A stretch of 64,000 nucleotides of DNA from NCBI GenBank assembly GCA_902805475.1, contig CADCSX010000025.1:434001-498000 (forward strand). Direction: 5' to 3'. The position numbers and the translations under genes are program-made. The number at the start of each line of letters is the position of its first letter. The stretch's first letter is position 1. Shown here one piece after another: positions 23,166-35,094 of the stretch. The notes below the pieces were generated by a model. That model was not told where the DNA came from and made no database searches. It was given only the letters and a program-made list of their open reading frames with translations. The DNA is from Entonaema liquescens. Lineage: Eukaryota > Ascomycota > Sordariomycetes > Xylariales > Xylariaceae.

Positions 23166-24483
23166 TGTAATTTGTAATGTAGAAATTTGATATGAAGAGA
23201 TGATGCGCAAATACGCTAGAAAAAAAAAAGACTACGAAAGGAAAATATCAACCTTCATAATCATACGTCCACAACCATAGGTAATAGAAAGTGCATTATC
23301 TCTGATGTGTAAGCTGTAAGAAGGAACGTCCTTGTGATATCCTTTGTGATGCCTGACGTCCTTAGTCTTAAGCTCCGTCGATTGCAATTGTTCAAAGTTT
23401 CACAAAGACTAACGTTAATATTAAATTCAAGTGCAGACACCTGCTTTGGTACAAACCTTATCGCGCTTAATTACCTACCTGTAGGAATTAAGCATGCGGC
23501 CCGCGTATGCGACGCGACATAGCCTACGGGTGTTCACGTGAGATTGTTTAGTGTTTGAATATACTTGGGTACTTTGTCAGTATGTGAAACTGGCCATTCT
23601 GTTACACGTGTATGTCTGTGTATGTCTGTGTATGTGTGTTACCTTAGGTACGGTACTTGAAGCATAGCAGCACTAGAAATCTCCACTTTCTAAGTGGACG
23701 TCATTTATTTAGTTCTATGCAGCATCGGGACTTGCGGGTCGAAAACATCGTTCCAATCAAAACTCTTTTCAATTTTCCGTAAGTCGACGGCCCATCCGAG
23801 CCCTCGTCTGAGTCGTCTCTCCTCACTCGTCACCCACGTCTTTGCCCCTGAATGCACAAAACAGCCCATGCAGGCCATGAGATGAGCGGACGATTAATTT
23901 TATGGGGTCTCTCCGTCTTGTTGACCGGGGATTGAGAGAAACAATCAGCCCAAAATAAAGGCAGTGAAATGAAATTAAAGCAAACCTCAGACCCGAGTCC
24001 ATTTTCCATCAAATTCCCTGCTGCTATCCTCCTCATCGTACTACAATACTACAATACTTATTAATATATCTCTCTAGTTTTTCCATCTTTCAACCGGCTG
24101 ACCTATCTTTTTTATTCTTTAAAAGTGTTCACTCCTTCGAACCGCCACCTTCTTTATTTTCATAACATAACCATAACTTACATATAGCGTATAATCATAT
24201 TTTCCATAAACTTCGAATCCTATCCCTCTTTTGGAAGATAATGGGCTCCCTAGGCCCTGGTCAACCCCAGCACATTCTCTTATCATTCGCCGCCTAACAA
24301 GGTCCAGCTACTGTACACCCCCCCAGACCCCCCCGGGCGACGCATACATGTTACTTGGCCCTCCTATTACAGCGAAGTTTGAGTGGTGCTGCGTACCCCC
24401 CAATTTCCCAGCATCTGAAGCGAGCTCCAGTCTTCCGCCCTGAATTTTGATCCCCATCTGCCTCTGGTGGATTATGTCTTCTT
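23166..24483. other. Divergent intergenic region
   Basis: This 1.3-kb spacer lies between the ligase start (-) and the DUF4048 gene (+). It contains an A9 run near 23221 and TATGTCTGTG repeats near 23610. The ~250 bases before 24484 are pyrimidine-rich, as in fungal 5' leaders. There is no supportable gene. Confidence 0.5.
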
Positions 24484-26356
24484 ATGTCTATGAAACCCGC
24501 TCAACTTCTACAAATTTGCTTAATAACAACTCGTTCCAACCCTCTCTTCAATGACAAGAGACTTAGCAATATAGTTTCTATTTTATATTCCAGACGTTCT
24601 TTTAGTGGGAGGACCAGGCACCGTCGTGCCTTTTCGTCCCCAGCCACTCCTTTTCTAAACCGGCGGTCAGTAGAAAACTTCGCCGCACAATTTCCATACT
24701 CTCGTTCATCACACAAAGTTATCAAACCATTTATCGGGGCAAATATGACTCGGGGCCTACAGGAATCCGCTCTTTCGCTAGATGCGGTCCTAACTTCAAC
24801 CCCTAATATGGCTACCGGGACACAATATACTAGTGGCCCGGCTCCAACGTCGCCACGTGCTGGTTATCCAGAGAGTACTGGAGAAAGCGGAGCGGCGGAC
24901 GGGGACACATACTCGAGCTCGATGCCTTCTCCACCGTCTTTGAGTGAGACATCTCGAACGAGGTCCACTCGATCTACGTCGACGACATCTCGGAATTCTA
25001 ATCGATTGTCATTAACATTGCCGATCGCACCGCCTGATAGTATTCCTTCCAGGCCTACGCCCACTTCCTCGGTCCCGCCAACACCGGTCCAGTCTTCGGT
25101 ACTAAGCTCGCCGACTGACGCGAACGATTTCATTATTGCTATAGCCGCCCAAGAGCGACGCGTTTTGGAACTTCGTGAAGAATTGGGTCGAGCGGAGCAT
25201 GACCTCAGAAGATTAAAGAAGCAGTGGACAGCCTCCGACGGTTATAAGAAGCGAGCCGCTGCCAGAAATATTGACTCCCTTCGGACCGCATCAGTACTAG
25301 ATGGACCGTGGGGTGATGATCCAACGACTGTTAGATATACCAGCGAATTGGAGCGTCGGAAAGCCATACTCCTTGCGCAGAGTCAAGCGGCACCTCGAGA
25401 CACCAAAAGGACGATTATCCGTGGTGGGCATACGCGCGCTTTATCTTTACTTTCGCCCACAATGTCACCGAACGGAGATGAACCGCTCCGATCAGCTGAT
25501 CTATACTCGAAACCGTCTCCCATTTCTACTCCTCTTATTAATAAGCGCGCAACCTGGGCTCCTCGTCAAAGCCAACCAGCCAATGGTATGAAACAAATCG
25601 CAAATGATTTCAAGCAAGGCCTTTGGACATTTGTCGAAGACTTAAGGCAAGCAACTGTGGGAGATGAGGCAATTTCTGGAACAACAAATAGAACAAGTGA
25701 TATGGTATCAAGGTTAGGTAGAACAGAGAGCGAGCAAGATACGATTCGAGCATCTACTTCGAGCCGCGGCAGAATACCGTTCCAAGACGAGTCCGATTCG
25801 GCGTGCGAGACACCGAGTAGGCAATCCACTGGTAGTTTCAGCGACCGTTTACAGCACAGACGCTCGACATCGAAGGTGGAACCTAAAACGCGAAAACATT
25901 ACTCCTGGACGCCGCTCTCATTTGACAGCTTTGATGATGAGGACTGGGCGAACTGGGATACACCAAATGTCAAGACATCCCGCTGGAGCGGTAGCACGGT
26001 AAACGGGGATATCACCGCGATTCCTGAGAAAATAGGCGAAAATGAAGGGACACTGTAAGACGACCATTAATAACACAACCAAACACACTGTGCAAGGCAC
26101 ATGATTGACCCATTTCAGCCCATCCAATACCTGGAATACAAAGCGTACCTAGGCATCTAACCTCAGCAACAGGAGACGCAAGCAATCCCGGAGCGAGCTA
26201 CGGTCGCCTTCCCCAGAGACTCCAAGTAGGCTAGAAGAATTACCACAGGCCATCCTCAACAAACTGACTCCCAGTAACATTAAGAACACGACGTCGAACT
26301 TCATCAAGGAATGGGAGAAGAGCTTGTCCCCGCCTGCGGAATCTACTTCTTTCTGA
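24484..26356 (+). CDS. DUF4048-type fungal protein
   Basis: Exon 1 (24484-26054) joins exon 2 (26167-26356) across a 112-bp intron (GTAAGA..CTCAG, phase 2). The result is 586 residues from 24484, or 499 from the ATG at 24745 (MTRGLQESALSLDAVL), which may be the better start because the earlier part looks leader-like. It is mostly disordered and Ser/Thr/Pro-rich. Key blocks are NRLSLTLPIAPP, then a coiled coil DFIIAIAAQERRVLELREEL continuing into HDLRRLKKQW, then MKQIANDFKQGLWTFVEDLR and HYSWTPLSFDSFDDEDWANW. Exon 2 ends LNKLTPSNIKNTTSNFIKEW before a short Ser/Pro tail. This pattern fits the fungal DUF4048 family; its function is not known to me. No frame breaks are seen. Confidence 0.75.
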
Positions 26357-27750
26357 GTTAACCCCCCGAGGCCACCGCGGAACCCGAGTTACGAACACAC
26401 CGATTTCAATTCTTGATATGCGCAGAAGAAACGTTGCGTAGACGCACGACCACACGGATTTCGGATGCCTGCCTACAATTTAGGATAAACGAAATATCCC
26501 CGACGGAAACTTCGACGCCAGTTTACATTCTTATAGATACCTACCATTTCGTTCAAAGCATTGTGAAGACCGGGGCTCTCAAGCGCGAGATTATTTGTCG
26601 ATCGAGTACAGCGATTCTTGGGTTAAGATTTTGGGATACGGGATGGATACATCAATTTTTGGCTACGATATTATCAAATCCTAGCGGCGCCCCAAGGCAG
26701 GATAAGGAAAGGAAGAGGGAGGCAGAAAGAACCCCCGCGCCATGGTATAGGTAATATCTAATGATCACGACCGCTCATGAATGATAGACGATGATATAGA
26801 ACGAAATAGACTCGTTGTCGTTGTCAATTGTCATACTTTTACAGTATATGAGCTTTTCCGGACCAGACTAGTTCCTACGAGAATAGATCTTGGGTTCGGT
26901 TAAATATATAGCATATTTAAATGCATTTAAGTATATGAGTGATCGGACTTGTTATAACACTAGTGATGCTCATCTTAAGGTGTAGAAAATTCTAAGCATA
27001 GGAGATCACATCTATTGGTCTCGCACCCTGGCACTTATAGTTAGGACACATGGCTATAATATAACTATGAGCACCGGTTATTCAAGTGCAGGTCGGAAGG
27101 GAAATCCAGGTTCGTTGAGCTTTCATATCCCTTGTTCCTATTGATAGATAGCCGTGTCAATATCTTCTCAATTCAGGGTGTAGAGGCAGCTTATCTGTAG
27201 ACAATGCCTAGTCTCAGGGACCCGTTATCGACCATATAATTCCGTCCATTACTTAGCATGCATTATCGTTATGCTGTCAGATTTATCTAATATACTTCTA
27301 ATACGCATGTGTCCTTGTCAGCATGGGTTATGAATCTAGATTCTGTTCATCTCATACTGCTGGACTAGTTATATTCTAAAACCTAGCAAGATATATATAT
27401 ATTGTCTATCATAGCGGGATGGCTTAATCTTGAGTAACCGTCGCTAAGAGATAAATGGATGCTTTCTATAACAACCGTTTATTATAGAAACCCTTCATTT
27501 ATATCGTAATAATGCGTAAAAAAATCGGGTTATAAAATCAATTGTTGAAATTTTTTGGTAGTAATTTGAAACCATATTTTACCGCTATGATAGTTTTGAG
27601 TCGCTTGGTTAAATACAAGTTCCCTGACGCCTAGCTGATGCAACAAATACAAATACGTCTCTCGTGAAGTACTGTCCTTATACATGTCTATGAAAAGAGG
27701 TAGTATATGCCAAACCCAGTCGAGTAGAACTCCCAGCAAACGGAGTGTGC
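26357..27750. other. Convergent intergenic region
   Basis: This region lies between the 3' ends of the DUF4048 gene and PUS4. It is AT-rich toward the right, with a palindromic TTAAATGCATTTAA near 26915. No supportable gene. Confidence 0.5.
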
Positions 27751-29442
27751 CTACGCCTTCAAGGAAGCAGGTGTATCGGGAAACCCATTCCAGGATTCTT
27801 CGTCGACATCTTTACCCTTGACGTCCAATTTGGTGGTATCTTGAGGCACGGGCAAGCTTGTAGCAGGGGCGGCTTGTACCTCTGCTAAGTTACCATCACC
27901 CTTTGTCTCTTGCGATTTCACGGCTCCTATTTCCTCAGACTGGGCATCCTGAGCCGGAGAAGAAGATTTTGGAGTTGGCAGGGTCGACTTTTTACTTGAT
28001 AAGTTATCTTCAAGTGTAGCTGTGTTTTTCGGCTCCTTAGCCCTGGCTGGAGAGGCAGAACGGTTCCGTTTCTCATTGTTGGTGCTTGGTGGGACCGGCT
28101 TAGCCCTAAGAGCTGGCTCAGAGGTTTTGTTGTGAGGTTTGTTATTCCACTGAAATAACATGTCCTTCACTTGAGGAGCCCATACTGATTCTCCCTTTGC
28201 TAGGTCTGTATATTCTAGACAATTAGGGCTGCCTAGGACAAAATCCCCTTGCCGACTTCTACAGAGCTCTGCCATCATTGCTGCAGATCCAATCTTCACA
28301 CCCAGGTCGTGGCAAAAACTCCTGACGTAAAAGCCTGAAGTAACTGTCATTCGGATTCTTGCTGCCGGGGGGCCTTTATCCTCCCAGGGTGGCGGTGTTT
28401 CTGTATCCGAAGTTTCAGGAATCAAATTTGATCCCTTCCCTGGTTTTGGTGTTGCTGGAGGAAGGTCGCCGAGTGCTCCCGACATCAATGGTGTGTGTTG
28501 CGAAGTCTTCCTACGCTTGCTGTTGACTCTGTCGTATACGAGCGCATCAACACTCTCGTCCGACTTTCTCTTAAATCTCTCATGCTCATTTAGAGCCTTG
28601 GTCTCTTGTTCTTCCTCTTCAGGAGTAAGTTTCTTAGAAGTCATCTGCTGCTTCTCGACCTTCCAGACCTGCTCGGCAAAATTACGTTCGAATGTAGTGG
28701 CTTCTTCAGCAGGCCAACGATGGGAATGTTGGCCTGGTTCATACCATTCGACCAGTTCAAGCTCAGCTACCTCCACCTCTCTGGTCGCGATTTCTCTGGG
28801 GATCGGTTTGCCCTCTCTCGCGTATTCATACAGAGGCTTGCCCTCCATCTTTAATGCAGAATAAAGAGGCGGCATCTGTTGGAATTTTCCCCTGAATGAG
28901 TTGAGCGCCTCCTCAACCATAGGCCGAGTGATATGGTCGTATGCTGTCTTCTTAAGAATCTTACCAACCCTATCATACGTATCGGTACTAGCACCAAAAA
29001 GCACTACAGTCTCATATGTCTTGGTACAATCCAGAAAAGACTGAAGGGATTTAGTGCCTTTGCCAACACCTAGAATCAGAACACCAGTGGCAAGCGGGTC
29101 AAGTGTGCCTCCATGGCCCATTTTGACTCGAATATCATTCTTGCCGAATCCACGTCGCTTCCGTTTAGTATTGGACTCTTGCGACCGATTTGCCCTCTCC
29201 TGATCTAACATTGGCTTGAAAAAAGCAGAGGGGTTAAAGTGATGTTGGCAGTCCCTGATAACCTGAGCAGAACTCATACCCATGGGCTTATTGATGCCTA
29301 TGCGAGAAGAGAAAATCTATGTTAGCGAAAATAGGTATAAGAAAATACAATTAAGGGTGAGAACGAGATGAGGGTTCATACCAAAGACTCCATCGAGAAC
29401 AGGGCTAGAAGCTGCCATTCTGGCGAATCTAATAGCTTTCAT
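27751..29442 (-). CDS. PUS4: tRNA pseudouridine(55) synthase Pus4 (TruB family)
   Basis: Exon 1 (29442-29382) encodes MKAIRFARMAASSPVLDGVF. An 84-bp intron (GTATGA..CATAG) separates it from exon 2 (29297-27751), giving 535 residues. The enzyme makes pseudouridine at position 55 in the T-loop of tRNAs. The TruB fold begins GINKPMGMSSAQVIRDCQ. The catalytic motif GHGGTLDPLATGVLILG has its Asp near residue 87. Further blocks are KTYETVVLFGASTDTYDRVG, FQQMPPLYSALKMEGKPLYE and the late VTSGFYVRSFCHDLG. A fungal-type acidic/basic insertion of about 80 residues lies between them, and the Lys/Ser/Pro-rich C-terminus beyond the fold is probably disordered. The ATG at 29442 is used; an internal Met (MAASSP) could serve as an alternative start. 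The frame is intact. Confidence 0.92.
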
Positions 29443-30246
29443 TCGCAGATAGTGCGCGTTGGGGAAAAGATAAGACCATTCAATATAAAGAATTCAATCT
29501 TAGTTTAGTAAGACTGGGTAGTTAAGTACCTATAGAACTCAGGTTGCTAGACTTTTGTTAATCTTTATGTGCTGTGAGTTGTCATCAGGTAAAGCGCAAA
29601 ACGTAAGTTGTTGGATTTGATTGAAGGAGAATGCAAGGGTCTGGAGGACGGAACTTGAGCCAGAAAAAAAAATTCAAAGAGCTGTTAGAGGATATAGTTA
29701 ATCGACATGGTCTAGTCCAATGATAGTGGTTCTTATCGATTAGCAACTGCAACTAAAAAGTTATTTTAGATAACCCCACCATTGATACCTTCGACGTCAT
29801 TGGTTGGGACTCACTTAGCCCAAGTAGATACATAGGGTCTACGCCCGCTGGCAGATGCACTAATGTGTCCCTAGTATTCTCAATTAACGGCAGGTACGAT
29901 ACGCGTTGCTACTGACGAACCGCGTCCAACTTCCTTAACAAATCTTAAAGAACAAGAATAAGAGCAGTCACCGCCTAATTTGTACGGACATAAATATTTT
30001 TTTAGTTTAGGTACCCATTTAATTCTTTTTTCACCAAACAAGAACAACAATCGCAACTCTCTTTTAGTGGGAAAACGGCGTTGGCTTCGTCAATATGAAT
30101 TAATGTGCGCCGGTATCGCGTTACTTTTTCTCTTTCGCCGAATGGTTTACCGATATAACCCAATCACCTAAATTAACCATCCGTCATACGATCGTGCACA
30201 ACTGATTCGATCAATTCATTCCTCAACTTTCGACCTATCTGTCATC
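29443..30246. promoter_or_regulatory. Divergent promoter region PUS4 / RFTS gene
   Basis: An ~800-bp spacer between two divergent start codons. The part before 30247 (ATTCATTCCTCAACTTTCGA) is pyrimidine-rich like a fungal 5' leader. I do not recognise specific sites. Confidence 0.4.
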
Positions 30247-32925
30247 ATGAATGGTCATTTGAGAGAGAAGCAGTCGGACTCGACGGTCCAAACCGTTGAT
30301 GAAACCGCATTGGAATATTATAGAGAAGACTCAATATTAAAGCCTGTCTCTGCCCGTACCCATACCGACGATTGGCCTTGTTTTCTACTTACCAATGCAT
30401 CAATATTCCATAAGGATGGCACCTTAGCAAATCTGCTACATGTTGATTTGGAAGGTCCGTTCATTGTTCGTGGGAAGCTTGAGGTTGAAAAGGACCAGGA
30501 GAGATTTCTCATCAACCGTCATATGAAGGACCGCTCCCCGTATATCCAACTTCTGGACACAGTATCCTTCTCGATCGGCCTCAAAGAAGATAGGCCTCCC
30601 ATGCCGGTGCTGTGGGCTAGTGGCGGAGCAGGTTGGTATGAGATTGTCCCGTCTGACACGTATAAGGACATTTGTGACAATATGTTTCAAGGCATCTCAC
30701 TTCACTATGCGATACTTGACCAGTACGAAGTCGCGTTAGAGAAACTGCACAAAACAAAGAAAAACAGGAACAAGACACTTAGTGACGTCAAGCTGGACTT
30801 GAACTACATTCTCATTAAGGTGTGTGGAATTAGCCCTTCAACTTTGCATATATATATATAAGTGTATATATGTATATGCAAACCTGGCTCTTAAATTCAT
30901 GTCTGACCCGATATGTAGTATGCAGTAAGCGTTGGTGATGGTATCACGTCTGCCGAGGCACAACAACGTATCAAAGACCAAGCAGTCTTCTTACTTTCTC
31001 ATTTTCCTAAGGATACCGAATTCTATCGTACTTTAGCGGAAGAATATCCTGTAAGACTAAATCAAACAGATATCCAACTAACTACCATGGTCTAACCCAG
31101 CATATAGGATATTGTGCAACGACTTGCTGCAAAGGAGTCGAATGATGCTAAGACAGCTATAAGCTCAGAACCTAGCAGATTAGTCGCAGTTCCGTATCGA
31201 GATCAACAGAGGTCTAGTTCTCTCGAAGGCACTAACGGTAAGAAAAGTGGTAGACCTTCATTACGAAATTCGGCATCGAGATTTCTGCAGGATAACGAGG
31301 CTATTGACCGTCAAGTGGCCGAGACAATAGAAGCTGCGAAGCGTCTAGCAGTTCAGCCTACTGTAGCCAAGCAGGGATTACCGGCGAATACCCTGCCCGA
31401 ACCTATTGATGATAATTCTGATCTGAGTGTGGTTGGTGTACGCATCAAATATAACCGACCGAGAGAATATCATAACGCAGACAAGCAACTTGATTCAAAC
31501 GCATCAGAGGGAGCCAGTGCAGCCGCGGAAACCGATATATCTCGCACATCCCTACATAAGAACGAAAGTCCTGGTACAAATACTCACTCGGAGATAAACC
31601 CTTCCGTATCCGTTATCCTTGCGGTCTTGCACGATTACCGGCAGGCACTACTCGCACTTCCTCCAGGTGATAAGAAAAACCCCGGACAGCGTATCTCCTG
31701 GTATTTGGTGCACCAGACTCTATCGTGAATTAAGTGTTAGAAAACCTCGAGCATTGACTGAGGTTTGTAAATACTACGCTAAAGATCTTTTGCGTTTACT
31801 TGGACCGGAGTGGCACCAGAGCAAATTTTACAAGTGGCTAGCAGACAACGCTGAGTCGGTGCCTAGCTTTGCAGACCTCTCTGAAGAGGGGATGAAAAAT
31901 CTTGTCAGGCGCAAGAAAAAAGCCCAGCCTCAAGAGGGCCAACTTTTTCAAGGAAACCAATCCTCTGCAAATCAAACTTCTCTCTCGCGCGAACCATCCT
32001 ACGCGAGCCCTGCTCCGCACGCAAGTGGCCCTTCTCATGCGAATCGTCCCTACTTACATCAACCCTCTTACGATTCTCAAGGCGCCATGGATTATTTGGA
32101 GTTAGAAGAGAAGGTCCTTGGACCGCGACGATCTGGTAGAGCGAGCACCGGCGGTAAGGTAGCAGGCTTGCGCCCTTCTATCGGAGGCAAGAAACGATTA
32201 CTTCAAGATCTCAGCCTTGGCGATGACGAAATGGAGCTAGATGGAGATGGACTGCAGAAGAAAGCATCTAAGAAGTCGCGTTACTCTGCTACCGACGACG
32301 AACGCGACGACGAGCAAGGAGCAGCCTCTTCATCAGGCAACAAGTACGACGAAGAAGATGAGGATGTTCTATTAAGCGGTGTAGTTGGCCGTCCGACAAA
32401 TTCTTCGAATCCCAATAGAGATGGTGTGATCGAAGCATGGAAATGCCAGGAACGTGATTGCGACTACGTCGTCGAGGCTGAGGACGATGATGACGCCGAT
32501 GCCCTTATCATGCACCATTATGAATTGCACCATAAGGATGCTCGACACCAATTCTTTGCAGCACGCAAGACGGTAGTACAGAACATAGTTCGTGAAGAGT
32601 CCCTAGCGGCAGGCCGCCCTGTTGGGTATGTTAATTTTCCTTACCTTTCAATTAGACTTTGTTATCTAACCATATGCGCAGATTCCTACTTAAGAGAGTA
32701 GGCCTATACAATGCGGATCTCGAGGTCCTAGCCAAGGAACAGTACCAGGAAACCCTGGAAGAAGAACGTGAGAGTCGTCGCAAGTCAAGGCTTCAGGCTC
32801 GGAACTCGCACCTTGAAGGTCAGACAACACAGCTGCAGGGCCAAGAGACGCAAATCCTGGGCGAGGACACACAACTTGATGTTGAGGCAGTGCCGGAGCC
32901 TAAGGAGCGCGACACCCTGCATTAA
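30247..32925 (+). CDS. RFTS (DNMT1-RFD) domain protein, Raf2-like
   Basis: Exons 30247-30819, 30919-31050, 31108-32625 and 32682-32925 give about 821 residues. Residues ~43-165 fit the replication-foci-targeting fold known from DNMT1 and from Raf2 of the fission-yeast CLRC heterochromatin complex: WPCFLLTNASIFHKDGTLAN, then LLHVDLEGPFIVRGKLEVEK, then MPVLWASGGAGWYEIVPSD. There is no methyltransferase domain. The second half contains ALTEVCKYYAKDLLRLLGPE, basic and acidic disordered stretches, and a C2H2-like cluster (WKCQERDCDYVVEAE with HHYELHH). The C-terminus repeats TQ units (TTQLQGQETQILGEDTQL). One frame break near 31720 needs one base removed: the reading passes from SWYLVHQT to YRELSVRKP. 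A role in heterochromatin is inferred from the fold only. Confidence 0.7.
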
Positions 32926-35094
32926 ACTTACACTTCTGCACCAATACGACGACATGATGATTCTTTTTCTTGTTTTTTCCTTCTTCACGTTTAAGATTCC
33001 TCACTACTAGCAATCGAAGCCTGGATATGGCAGAAGGCTTGATATGATACTCACCACGGACGGATGATACCCCTTTGCATTCGAAACGGTCGTCTGGCGC
33101 TGGTGAAATTTGCGTTTTCAATTCTCAATGATATGTCCTTGAAGGCAACACTGGTTCTAAACAGTTCACTCGACAGGCATTTTGCGTGTTTCTTGATTTT
33201 TCCTTTCTTTCTCAGAGGCAGTCCCTGAGCCCCGCAAGACATTCTGCGTTTTGCACAGTTTGCCCAAGAAGCACTTTGTGATTCTTATGATTCGCCCGCC
33301 TGAGATACAACTTCTAAGCATGAGATGGAAGACACACAGTGTCTTCAACGACTGGCCTGAGTGGCATTATATCACCCAGATGGGCGCCTTGTGTTTCTTA
33401 TGATTCACTTAAGAGGCATTTTGTGTGTTTTTCAGTTCTCCGGAGACAATCTCTGAGCCCATGAGGCACTTGGTGTGTTGACATTTTAATGATCTGCCTA
33501 AGAGGTACTCCTTTTTCACAACCTGTCCCCAGAGGCATCTTGTCTATACCCGTCTTTTGCGTTATGATACCTAGGACGTGGTTCATCATTTTTTGCTGCG
33601 AGCTTGGCATACGCATGCACACAGTTGCACATGGTTCATTTGCAAACCAACTCTGCGATGTCTTACTGTACACTAGCTAGCTACTGTTGATTGATATTAG
33701 TGCGACTGAGTTTAATAATGACCGCTACGGATACGCAATGAAAAATACAACGAAAAATAAAGATTCATTTGAGAAATACCAAGTCTTCCCCTTTGAAATA
33801 GGCTGTCCATGACTTAGACAATTCGTGACGATGCTATTTCATATTGTGTAACTCATTAATGAAACTATAGGAATGTCTTATAGCCTAACTTAGTATGGTT
33901 ATACTTCATTTCCAAAAAGATCCAGTCTGTTTGTAAATGTCCTACGGTTCCTAAAACGTCATTCTCTACCTACACAACATAGGTGTTTAGCATTCTAAAA
34001 ATAGCCTCACTCCCTACGATACGTGTTGGTCTGTCGTAAATGAAACATGATGAAGGGAGAAAAAAACACTAGGGACAAGATATCAAGGAAAAAATAATCG
34101 TATATCCCTCCACCCAGTCCTATCTTGACATTTCCTATTACCGCCCCCTACCTATCCACAAGTTTTGAGCCTGCTATTCCAAGTCTGTTCTATCAACCAT
34201 TTATAGAGGTCTCTAAGTTATACTCCCCATCTATCCTCCTACCTATTCTTCCTTCTCTTATCTATTGACCAAGTAGTCCACCACTCCATACCACACATAA
34301 TTAGAATATAAGTGTAACATAAGCAGTATTCATATTTAGACAAACGTTTTCGTTACACCAAAGATCACCCCGTGCTAGATTTTAGCCTAGCTTACTATAG
34401 GATAAGGATTGTATTAAGTTGATATGAGGAATCAAAAGCTTCAATGATAGTCTCTCCTTTCTAAAGTTACCAAGTTACCATTCCAGACTTTTTTATATTA
34501 CAGATTAGCTATCGCTAACTTGTGGATGCAATATGTGTTTTCAACTAGGCTACGATTAGGGAAACGTGACGAAGTGTTTAGACTACATATGATAGGTAAT
34601 ACTGTCTTTTTTAATTTTTATCTAGCTTATTAACCGGCTACATAGCAATGGGGGATCATTCATCTCATGAGCTCGTGACCATCCGCCTGCAAAACCCATA
34701 TAGAAGTCTCCTAGTGACCCTCTTCGCAGGTTAGGTAACGTCTCGTGACTTGACACTAGAAAGGGCAGCAGGCCTTCCATTTTTCCGACCAAAACGCCTT
34801 GCGGGAACCTGAAGGGTATTGGAACACGTCAACTTCATATATAGCCGGGCTATTTCCTCCTCGAAGACAACAACCCCTACCAAATCAAACGGGCTAACAG
34901 GATTATGGCGAAGGGAGCTAATAGACCAAGTAGTATATGTAATCAATAAGCCAAGTGGCGCCGAAATTTCGTTCGCCAGTTAATGCCTGCCTCACCCGTA
35001 GTTCCCCCTTTGCGAGAGTTTCTCTAGGACTAATAACGAGGGCTGTTGACAGGAATAATCGAAATTCTTAATTATACGATAACTTGGTATAAAC
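32926..35094. other. Convergent intergenic region with decayed minisatellite
   Basis: No gene is supportable between the RFTS gene and MKT1. The stretch 33160-33560 is a diverged tandem repeat (listed separately). The remainder is unremarkable AT-moderate sequence. Confidence 0.5.
33160..33560. repeat. Degenerate minisatellite, ~35-55 bp unit
   Basis: Eight or nine diverged copies can be read by eye. Each is built around (C)CTAAGAGGCATTTTGTGTG followed by a T-rich arm such as TTCTTATGATTC. The clearest copies begin near 33174, 33270, 33371, 33411, 33496 and 33530. Unit length and sequence drift strongly, so the array is old. Confidence 0.55.
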
